DNA of 10,114 nt from Microbacteriaceae bacterium UBA6152 (GTDB lineage Bacteria > Actinomycetota > Actinomycetes > Actinomycetales > Microbacteriaceae). The position numbers were made by a program, and so were the translations under genes. The DNA is taken from contig DIUS01000076.1 of assembly GCA_002423075.1 (NCBI GenBank), positions 1 through 10,114 on the forward strand. Direction: 5' to 3'. The notes below the pieces were generated by a model that was not told the origin of the DNA, searched no databases, and worked only from the letters and a program-made list of their open reading frames with translations. How positions within the stretch are numbered: position 1 is the stretch's first letter; every line of letters starts with the position of its first letter. Below are positions 1-5,956 of this stretch, piece by piece.

Positions 1-21
1 CGCTCGACCTGGAGTCGACTG

Positions 22-1095
22 CTAGCGCGTGAGCTCCTGCCGGACGACCTCGATGAAGCCGTCGATGTCGGCCTCGGTCGTGTCGAAGGCGCACATCCAG
101 CGCACCTCGCCGCGGGCGCGATCCCAGTCGTAGAAGCGCACGCGCTCACGAATGCGGTCGGCGGCATCGTTCGCGAGCAGGGCGAACACCGCGTTGGCCT
201 GCGTCGGCTGGCTGAAGCCGAGCGAGTCGGCGGGCACGTCGCCGAGAGCGAGCATCCCCTCGAGGCCCGATCGTAAGCGGGCCGCCATCGCGTTCGCGTG
301 CATCGCCGAGCGGAGCCCTAAGCCCTCGTCGAAGAGCGTCAACAGCTGCGCCGAGAGGAAGCGCATCTTGCTCGCGAGCTGCATGTTCATCTTGCGAAGG
401 TAGATGAGCCCGTCGACTCGCGAGGGGTCGATCGCGACGATGGCCTCGGCGCCGACCAGCCCGTTCTTGGTGCCGCCGAGCGACAGGATGTCGACGCCAG
501 CATCGGCGGTGAACGCGCGCAGGCTCGTGCCGAGGGCCGCTGCGGCGTTCCAGACGCGGGCGCCGTCGAGGTGCAGCGCCATGCCGTGCGCGTGCGCGTG
601 GTCGGCGATCGCGCGCACCTCGTCGGGCGTGTAGACGGTGCCGACCTCGGTGGTGTTGGTGATGCTCACGGCGAGGGGCTGAGCGCGGTGCTCGTCACCC
701 CAGCCGAAGGCCTCCGTGTCGATGAGCTCGGGCGTGAGCTTGCCGTCGGGCGTGGGCACCGTGAAGAGCTTGAGGCCGCTCACGCGCTCGGGCGCCCCGC
801 CCTCGTCGGTGTGTATGTGCGCTGTGCCGCTCGCGATGACGGCACCCCAGCGCGGCATGAGCGACGTGAGTGAGAGCACGTTGGCGCCCGTGCCGTTGAA
901 CACGGGGAAGACCTCTGCCTGCTCGCCGAACTCGGCCTTGATGACCTCGGCCAGCTGAGCTGTGTACTGGTCTTCGCCGTACGCGATCTGATGGCCGCCG
1001 TTGGCGTCGGCGAGAGCGGCGAGCACTTCAGGGTGCACGCCGGCGTAGTTGTCGCTGGCGAAGCCGCGGTAGGTGGTGTCATGGATGCGGGTCAC
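22..1095 (-). CDS. ltaE: Low-specificity L-threonine aldolase (PLP-dependent beta-eliminating lyase family)
   Basis: Cytosolic fold-type I PLP enzyme, 357 residues, expected to cleave L-threonine or L-allo-threonine to glycine and acetaldehyde. Visible landmarks are FNGTGAN (67-72), which binds the cofactor phosphate; AHIHTDEGGAPE (92-103), whose His would stack on the PLP ring; LHLDGAR (174-180), where Asp177 would contact the pyridine nitrogen; and SLGGTKNG (205-212), where Lys210 is the likely Schiff-base lysine. The length is normal for the family. The chosen start is GTG at 1095; no good Shine-Dalgarno precedes it and no TAnnnT box sits in the leaderless position, so the start is less certain than the frame. 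The gene lies 63 bp behind the ABC permease on the same strand and may be read through from it, though its metabolic role has no obvious link to export. Substrate stereospecificity cannot be read from sequence, and a related aldolase or lyase of the family remains possible. Confidence 0.9.
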   Translation of the reverse strand: MTRIHDTTYRGFASDNYAGVHPEVLAALADANGGHQIAYGEDQYTAQLAEVIKAEFGEQAEVFPVFNGTGANVLSLTSLMPRWGAVIASGTAHIHTDEGGAPERVSGLKLFTVPTPDGKLTPELIDTEAFGWGDEHRAQPLAVSITNTTEVGTVYTPDEVRAIADHAHAHGMALHLDGARVWNAAAALGTSLRAFTADAGVDILSLGGTKNGLVGAEAIVAIDPSRVDGLIYLRKMNMQLASKMRFLSAQLLTLFDEGLGLRSAMHANAMAARLRSGLEGMLALGDVPADSLGFSQPTQANAVFALLANDAADRIRERVRFYDWDRARGEVRWMCAFDTTEADIDGFIEVVRQELTR

Positions 1096-1158
1096 CCCCG
1101 TATCTTCCCACCCACCGCGGCCGGAGGGCTGTGCAGAGGCGGTCAGCTTCTGTGTTCG

Positions 1159-2277
1159 TCAGCCCCGCAACGCCTCGCCGAGTTTCACGCGACCGCCGGT
1201 GCGCAGCAGCGAGTTCTCGTAGATGCGGGCGCCGATCGCCACGATGACCACGGCGCTCACCGCGAGGATCATGAGCGAGAGGTAGGGCTCCCACCACAGC
1301 GCCTCACCGAGGAAGATGCGCGTCGGCATGCCGACCGGTGACGAGAAGGGCACGTACGACATGATGCCGACCACTACCTCGTTGTCGTAGAAGAAGATGA
1401 TCAAGAAGTAGGGCAGCATGACGAGCCACATGACGGGCTGCAGCACGCTGCCCGTGTCTTCCATCCGCGAGACGAGCGAGGCCGAGGCCGCGAACATCGC
1501 GGCGAGCAGCACGAAGCCGACCGCGAAGAACACGATGAACCAGACGGCAGCGGGGCCGAGGTCGCTCAGCAGCACGTCTTGCCCGGTGAGCATGAGGGCG
1601 AGGGCGGCCGCAACGGCGATGAGCACGATCTGACCGAGCGCAAGTGCGGAATTGCCGACCACCTTGCCCGCGAGCAGAGCTCGGGCAGGAACGGCGGTCA
1701 ACAGAATCTCGACGATGCGCGTCTGCTTCTCTTCGACGACGCTCTGCGCGATCGTGCTGCCAAAGGTGATCGCGGCGGTGAAGAAGACGATGCCGAAACC
1801 GAAGGCGATGAGAAAGCCGAGGCCCGAGTCGACAGGTGCTTCCTGCAGCAGCCGCACCTCGGGGGCAATCGAGAGCGCCTGCACGAGCGATAAGGGCGTG
1901 GCATCGAGCGCGATGATCTCGACGGCTGGTGTGCCTGGTTCGGCGTCGATGAGCGGCACGACTGCCGCTTCGACGTCGCCGTCGAGCACGAGCTGCTCTG
2001 CCTGGGCGACGGTCGATACGGTTTCGACTTCGACGCTCTCGAGGCCGACAAGGCTGTCGGCGGCATCACCGACAGCGGCGATGCGCGTCGCGTCGCCCGA
2101 GCTCGACAGCAGATTCGCGATGATGATACCCGCCGCGACGAGCACCACGAGGATGGCGGTCGAGATCTGGAACGACTTCGAGCGCACCTTCGAGTTGATC
2201 TCGCGCCCTGCAACGAGGCCGACAGCGGCGCGCGTGGTGAGGGCTGAATGGGTGGCGGACTGCGTGGCGGTGGTCAT
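1159..2277 (-). CDS. ABC-2 type exporter permease, NatB-like
   Basis: Membrane subunit of an ABC exporter, about 372 residues. TM1 is at about 41-58, followed by a large extracytoplasmic domain (about 60-150). Five more hydrophobic segments lie at about 160-183, 213-240, 252-278, 284-305 and 336-357. VVEEKQTRIVEILLTAVPARALLAGK (about 190-214) matches the cytoplasmic coupling motif typical of NatB/ABC2_membrane_3 permeases. An ATG at 2277 overlaps the stop of the upstream ATPase gene as TGATG; the preceding GTG at 2280 would give a GTGA overlap and one more residue. I prefer the ATG, but either start implies translational coupling. With the ATPase it should form a dimeric exporter, and the kinase and regulator genes upstream suggest inducible export. 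The substrate is unknown: NatAB relatives move Na+, while others export antibiotics or peptides. Confidence 0.9.
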   Translation of the reverse strand: MTTATQSATHSALTTRAAVGLVAGREINSKVRSKSFQISTAILVVLVAAGIIIANLLSSSGDATRIAAVGDAADSLVGLESVEVETVSTVAQAEQLVLDGDVEAAVVPLIDAEPGTPAVEIIALDATPLSLVQALSIAPEVRLLQEAPVDSGLGFLIAFGFGIVFFTAAITFGSTIAQSVVEEKQTRIVEILLTAVPARALLAGKVVGNSALALGQIVLIAVAAALALMLTGQDVLLSDLGPAAVWFIVFFAVGFVLLAAMFAASASLVSRMEDTGSVLQPVMWLVMLPYFLIIFFYDNEVVVGIMSYVPFSSPVGMPTRIFLGEALWWEPYLSLMILAVSAVVIVAIGARIYENSLLRTGGRVKLGEALRG

Positions 2278-3158
2278 CACTGCACGACCTCTCGGAAGAT
2301 CTCGGTCAAGGTGGGGCGACGGGGTGCGAAGCGGTGCACCTCGCCGCGTTGGACGGCCTGCTGCACGACGCTCTGGGCGCTGCGCGTATCGGCCTCGAAG
2401 AGCACGTAGCCGCCGTCGAACTCAACGACCGAGATGTCGGGCATCGACCGCACCCACGCGGCGTCGCCGTCAACGTGCAGCTCCCACTGCGAGCCGCTGT
2501 TCGCTTCGCGCAGTGCCTCGCGCGTGCCCGCGGCCCGGATGGCGCCGTCGGCAATCACGATGATGTCGTCGCAGAGGCGCTCGACGACATCGAGCTGGTG
2601 GCTCGAGAACAGCACGGGCACTCCGCGGGCGGCGCGCTCGCTCAGCACACCCAGCACGGTCTCGACGGCCATCGGGTCGAGGCCCGAGAAGGGCTCATCG
2701 AGTACGAGCACCTCGGGCTCGTGCACGAGAGCCGCAGCGATCTGCGCACGCTGCTGGTTGCCGAGCGACAGCTTTTCGATGGGCTCATCGCGCCGCTCGT
2801 GCAGCTCAAGGCGCTCGAGCAGCTCGTCGGCCTTCTCGGCGGCGACGGCAGAGCGCATGCCGCGCAATCGTGCCAGGTACACGAGCTGCTCATGCACCTT
2901 CATCTTCGGGTAGAGCCCACGCTCTTCGGGCATGTAGCCGAAGCGCCGTCGACCCTCGCGGGTCAGCGGGCTGCCGTCGAGGTCGATCGAGCCCGAGTCG
3001 GCCGCGAGCACACCGAGAATGATGCGCATGGTCGTGGTCTTGCCGGCGCCGTTGCCGCCGACGAAGCCCGTCAGACGGCCGCGGCCGACCTCGAACGACA
3101 CGTCGTCGAGCACACGGCGCTCGCCGTAGTGCTTGGTCACGTTGCTGATCGTGAGCAT
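2277..3158 (-). CDS. ABC transporter ATP-binding protein with DUF4162-type C-terminus
   Basis: ATPase subunit of the exporter, 293 residues. Walker A is GGNGAGKT (34-41), with Gly where the family more often has Pro at the second position. YMPEERG (75-81) occupies the Q-loop region, as in NatA-like proteins. The signature is the variant LSLGNQQ (130-136), Walker B is VLVLDE (150-155), the D-loop is SGLD (158-161), and the switch is His187 in SSHQLD. About 90 residues after the nucleotide-binding domain resemble the DUF4162 regulatory tail of this subfamily. The frame is open for 265 further codons upstream, but those run antisense-like through the regulator gene. ATG 3158 is chosen because AAAGGGG (3163-3169) precedes it and the protein starts at the conserved first strand of the domain. 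It lies 98 bp after the regulator gene, with its own predicted promoter, and overlaps the permease gene. Confidence 0.94.
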   Translation of the reverse strand: MLTISNVTKHYGERRVLDDVSFEVGRGRLTGFVGGNGAGKTTTMRIILGVLAADSGSIDLDGSPLTREGRRRFGYMPEERGLYPKMKVHEQLVYLARLRGMRSAVAAEKADELLERLELHERRDEPIEKLSLGNQQRAQIAAALVHEPEVLVLDEPFSGLDPMAVETVLGVLSERAARGVPVLFSSHQLDVVERLCDDIIVIADGAIRAAGTREALREANSGSQWELHVDGDAAWVRSMPDISVVEFDGGYVLFEADTRSAQSVVQQAVQRGEVHRFAPRRPTLTEIFREVVQ

Positions 3159-3162
3159 GGTG

Positions 3163-3169
3163 CCCCTTT
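3163..3169 (-). promoter_or_regulatory. Ribosome binding site deciding the ATPase start
   Basis: AAAGGGG lies 4 nt before ATG 3158. It fixes the start within a frame that stays open far upstream. Its GGGGCA overlap is complementary to an upstream TGCCCC (minus strand, 3208 to 3203). Confidence 0.65.
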
Positions 3170-3180
3170 CGTCTCTGTTC

Positions 3181-3227
3181 ACGCTAGAGAGCGGGCAGGT
3201 GCGGGGCATCCCCCGTGCGACGGGTCG
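3181..3227 (-). promoter_or_regulatory. Predicted promoter and operator of the ABC exporter genes
   Basis: Minus-strand CCGTCGC (3223 to 3217), GGATGCCCCGCACCTGC (3211 to 3195) and TAGCGTG (3186 to 3180) match the kinase promoter region without gaps. Transcription from this -10 would start near 3174, leaving a leader of about 16 nt that contains AAAGGGG. This would let the exporter be expressed separately from, or more strongly than, the kinase and regulator genes. Confidence 0.55.
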
Positions 3228-3240
3228 CGCTGCGGCCGGC

Positions 3241-3256
3241 TCCCCCGTGCGGGGGA
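3241..3256 (-). repeat. Perfect 6-bp stem, 4-nt loop directly after the regulator stop codon
   Basis: The minus strand reads TCCCCC-GCAC-GGGGGA, starting at the base after the TGA stop. No T-run follows, so a classical intrinsic terminator is unlikely. Its right half repeats CGCACGGGGGA found at 3219 to 3209, so it may equally be a protein-binding site. Confidence 0.45.
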
Positions 3257-3940
3257 TCAGTCGGCGTCGCCCGGTGTAGCGACGCCGTTCTCGTACGCGA
3301 AGACCACGGCGTGCACGCGGTCGCGCAACCCGAGTTTCAGAAGCACTTTCGACACGTGCGTCTTGACGGTCGCCTCGCCGAGCCAGAGCTCTCGCGCGAT
3401 CTCGGCGTTGCTGAGCCCGCGTGCGAGCAGCCGCAGCACTTCGGTCTCGCGCTCGGTGAGATCGGCGAGACGTGCGTCGGGCGTGGGCGAGGCAGCCTCG
3501 CGAGCCTCGGTCGCCCGCGCGATCACGCGTCGAGTGACGTCGGGCGCGAGCAGCGCCTCGCCCCGGGCAACGACGAGTACGGCCTCGACGAGTTTCTCGG
3601 GGCTCGCATTCTTGAGCAGAAAGCCGCTGGCGCCAGCGTCGAGCGCCGCGAAGAGGTAGTCGTCGCGGTCGAAGGTCGTCAAGACCAAGACGCCGACGGG
3701 CGGCCCCGTGTGAGCATCCGTCGCCGCGACAATGCGGCGCGTGGCCTCGAGGCCGTCCATGCCGGGCATCTGCACGTCCATACAGATGACGTCGGGCCGC
3801 AGGTCTTGTGCCTGACTCATGGCCTCGGCGCCGTCGCGCGCCTCTCCCACGACCTCGATGCCGGGCTCTGACTCGAGAATCGTGCGAAAGCCCGTGCGCA
3901 CGAGATCGTGATCGTCGACGAGCAGCACGCGCAGGGTCAC
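3257..3940 (-). CDS. NarL/LuxR-family response regulator
   Basis: DNA-binding response regulator of the adjacent kinase, 227 residues. The receiver domain (1-120) shows the acidic pair Asp9/Asp10, phospho-acceptor Asp55 in CMDVQMPG, Thr88/Thr89 and Lys110 in GFLLKNASP. The output domain is a LuxR-type helix-turn-helix (about 158-220) with LTERETEVLRLLARGLSNAEIA and TVKTHVSKVL. The GTG start at 3940 shares GTGA with the kinase stop, so the two proteins are translationally coupled. Its most likely targets are the upstream regions of the kinase gene and of the ATPase gene, which share sequence blocks at equal spacing. A dyad (3241-3256) lies directly after the stop codon. The domain assignment is secure; the target prediction is inference. 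Confidence 0.95.
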   Translation of the reverse strand: MTLRVLLVDDHDLVRTGFRTILESEPGIEVVGEARDGAEAMSQAQDLRPDVICMDVQMPGMDGLEATRRIVAATDAHTGPPVGVLVLTTFDRDDYLFAALDAGASGFLLKNASPEKLVEAVLVVARGEALLAPDVTRRVIARATEAREAASPTPDARLADLTERETEVLRLLARGLSNAEIARELWLGEATVKTHVSKVLLKLGLRDRVHAVVFAYENGVATPGDAD

Positions 3941-5259
3941 GTCGTGCGCTCACTCACCATCAGGGGCACGGATGCCCGCACGAGGTACCCGCTGCGACTG
4001 CGCGGCCCGGCCTCGAGGGTGCCGCCGACGGCCGCGAGCCGCTCGCGCATGCCGACCTGCCCGAGCCCGCCGCCGGGCGTGGATGCGCCGAAACGGGCAG
4101 CTGCCCGCGCCCCCACGCCAGAGTCCGCGACCTCGAGCTCGACCGCCTCAGGTGTGAACCGCAGCCGCACGTCGAGGGTCGCGCTCGCACCGGCGTGCTT
4201 GAGGCTGTTCGTCACGGCTTCGCGGGCGACGCGGTAGAGGGTGGTGTCGACGAGCGGCCCGAGCGGCACAGGCTCCCCGACGACGGTGAAGGTGGCTGGG
4301 CGCCCAGTGCCGCGCACGTCGTCGACGAGCAGCGGCAAGTGGGCGGTCGTGCGCGTGCTCGGCCCGTCGACCGCTTCGCTCTCGCCGTCGGCGGGAGACC
4401 GCAGGGTCGACACCAGCCGGTGCAGCTCATCGACGGCTTGCCGGGCCGACTGCTCGATCGCTTCGAGAGAGTCCACCGCGGCAACGGCGGCTTCGGGGCG
4501 ATCGCCGCCGAGCGCGCGCCGGGCTGCACCAGCCTGAATGCCCATGACCGAGACGTGGTGGGCGACGACGTCGTGCAGTTCGCGGCCGATGCGCACCCGA
4601 TCGAGCGCGACCGCCTGCTCGGCCGTGCGTTCGCGCTCGCGCGCGAGCTCAGCCGTGCGCGCCTCGAGCTGCGCCTTCTCTCGCGCGGCGGCCCAGGCGC
4701 GATCGCCGAAGGCCCACGCCCCAGCGAAGTAGAGAATGTTCGTGAGCACACTGATGATGCCGAAGGCGACACCGGGCGCGATGAACCCGATGCCGGAGTC
4801 CTCCGGGGCGAGGGAGGTGTCGAACGCGGCCTGCGTCAGGCTCCAGAACAGCCAGGCGAACATCGCCCCGACGATGATCGCCCGTGAGATGAGTGCCCGT
4901 CGTCGCGAGCGGCTCCAGGCGCCGATCGAGTACATGCCCACGAAGAGCGCGATATTGCTGAACAGCACTTCGGGCACGCCGTTCTGCAACCCGGCGATGA
5001 AGGCGATCGAGATGATGACGGTCACCGTGATCGGGTACATGCGGCGCCATACCAGGGGGCCTGAGATGCCGAGCACCATGAGCGCGGCCATCCAGGGCAC
5101 GGTGGGCTCGTCGAAGAACTCGGCTGCCGAGTACAGCACGACGGTGGCCGAGGCACCAAGCGCGATGCCGAGCGCGAGCAGGCCGTCGGCGCGCAGCCCG
5201 GTGCGGCCCGGGGCGGGGCGCATCCAGTAGCCCTCGGCATCGACCTGTGCTGTGCTCAC
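3937..5259 (-). CDS. Membrane sensor histidine kinase (HisKA_3 / NarL-type)
   Basis: Sensor kinase of 440 residues, partner of the following regulator. Six hydrophobic segments (about 26-46, 55-71, 76-92, 99-115, 122-142, 157-183) form an integral membrane sensor with no large extracellular loop, so it probably senses something within or at the membrane. A basic/acidic coiled coil (about 186-218) leads to the dimerisation/phosphotransfer box RIGRELHDVVAHHVSVMG, with His229 as acceptor. The ATPase domain shows REAVTNSLKHAG (N box, 346-357), ADSGVG (G1, 378-383) and GGGLGQVGMRERL (G2, 396-408). DesK- and LiaS-like kinases have this plan and often sit beside ABC exporters. The GTG start at 5259 lacks a Shine-Dalgarno, but TAGCGT ends 6 nt before it, which suits a leaderless transcript. 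An in-frame ATG at 5223 is an alternative that would remove 12 residues. The stimulus is unknown. Confidence 0.93.
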   Translation of the reverse strand: MSTAQVDAEGYWMRPAPGRTGLRADGLLALGIALGASATVVLYSAAEFFDEPTVPWMAALMVLGISGPLVWRRMYPITVTVIISIAFIAGLQNGVPEVLFSNIALFVGMYSIGAWSRSRRRALISRAIIVGAMFAWLFWSLTQAAFDTSLAPEDSGIGFIAPGVAFGIISVLTNILYFAGAWAFGDRAWAAAREKAQLEARTAELARERERTAEQAVALDRVRIGRELHDVVAHHVSVMGIQAGAARRALGGDRPEAAVAAVDSLEAIEQSARQAVDELHRLVSTLRSPADGESEAVDGPSTRTTAHLPLLVDDVRGTGRPATFTVVGEPVPLGPLVDTTLYRVAREAVTNSLKHAGASATLDVRLRFTPEAVELEVADSGVGARAAARFGASTPGGGLGQVGMRERLAAVGGTLEAGPRSRSGYLVRASVPLMVSERTT

Positions 5260-5265
5260 CCCTGC

Positions 5266-5312
5266 ACGCTAATCGCCTTGCCGGTGCCGGGCATCCGTCA
5301 CGCGACGGATTC
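5266..5312 (-). promoter_or_regulatory. Predicted promoter and operator of the histidine kinase gene
   Basis: On the minus strand this 55-bp gap contains a perfect dyad, ATCCGTC-GCGT-GACGGAT (5310 to 5293), overlapping GGATGCCC. TAGCGT follows (5271 to 5266) and ends 6 nt before the GTG start. The dyad directly follows the SDR stop (5315-5317), so it could also act as a terminator stem, but there is no T-run. CCGTCGC, GGATGCCC, GCACC and TAGCGTG recur at identical spacing upstream of the ABC ATPase gene, which favours an operator. Confidence 0.55.
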
Positions 5313-5314
5313 GC

Positions 5315-5956
5315 TCAGATCTGCTGAGCCAGATCGACGAGTGCCCCGTTGAGCTCGTCGTGACCGACCGACCACAGCGCCGAGCACGCCGCCGCGAGGT
5401 TGTCGACCGCGCCCGGCTCGTCGAGCGCGCGGACGACGAAGGTCACGGCCGCGGTCGGGGTGCCCTTCGTGCGCCAGCCGCTCGCGAGCGCCTGCACCCA
5501 CGTCTCGGCCGCCGACTTGAGGGTCACGTAGTTGGCCATGCCCCACTTCGGCTGGGCGACGGATGCTGAGCTCACGATCGCCAGGCGCCCCGCGCTCGAC
5601 GCGGTGAGGTCGTCGCGCAGCTCGCGGCTGACCACCCGCAGGGTCGTGAGTACGCGGCGTTCGAGCCACGCGAAGTCGTCGGGGGCTGAGCCGCCACGCC
5701 AGCCGCCCACGAGGTGCAGCAGGCCGTCGATGTTCGGCCGGCGCGCGCGCAGGTCAGCTGCCCATTCGCTCACGGCAGCCGGGTCGGCGAGGTCGACGAC
5801 CGCGGTCTCGGCAGCATCGACCGCGGCCAGCGACTCAGCCCGCGACCCGACCGCTACGACGTGCGCGCCGGCGGCGGTGAGTGCCGCGCACACGGCACGA
5901 CCGCCGACGCCGCCGGCACCGGCCACCACGACCGTGCGGTCAGCGACTCCGGTCAC
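5315..5956 (-). CDS. Short-chain dehydrogenase/reductase-like protein
   Basis: Rossmann-fold protein of 213 residues, short for a classical SDR (usually about 250). The N-terminal nucleotide-binding loop reads AGAGGVGG (12-19) in place of TGxxxGIG. A conserved acidic residue follows the third strand (VVDLAD, 53-58). The catalytic set is IVSSASVAQPKWGMANYVTLK, with Ser129/Ser130, Tyr143 and Lys147, giving YxxxK. The usual NNAG motif is replaced by LLHLVGGW (79-86). The C-terminal substrate loop is reduced. NAD(P)-dependent oxidoreduction is likely but the substrate cannot be named; the altered NAG motif and small size could mean an atypical substrate or a binding-only role. The GTG start at 5956 overlaps the stop of the DUF6421-like gene as GTGA, so the two proteins are probably made together and may act on the same pathway. 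Confidence 0.87.
   Translation of the reverse strand: MTGVADRTVVVAGAGGVGGRAVCAALTAAGAHVVAVGSRAESLAAVDAAETAVVDLADPAAVSEWAADLRARRPNIDGLLHLVGGWRGGSAPDDFAWLERRVLTTLRVVSRELRDDLTASSAGRLAIVSSASVAQPKWGMANYVTLKSAAETWVQALASGWRTKGTPTAAVTFVVRALDEPGAVDNLAAACSALWSVGHDELNGALVDLAQQI
5953..5956 (-). other. GTGA start/stop overlap coupling the DUF6421-like and SDR genes
   Basis: The TGA stop of the upstream gene and the GTG start of the downstream gene share four bases. This normally means reinitiation by the same ribosome and near-equal output of the two proteins. The kinase/regulator pair (3937-3940) shows the same arrangement. Confidence 0.8.

Noticed and set aside
1096..1158. Possible hairpin between the permease and aldolase genes
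   Set aside because: The only stem found (ACCGC/GCGGT) has a loop of about 20 nt, too weak to call a terminator.
2334..3659. 441-codon plus-strand open frame
   Set aside because: It is a shadow opposite the ABC ATPase and regulator genes, which carry clear Walker and receiver motifs on the other strand.
3159..3953. 265-codon N-terminal extension of the ABC ATPase frame
   Set aside because: It overlaps the regulator gene out of frame and is Arg-rich with no domain. A ribosome site and the conserved domain start both point to ATG 3158.
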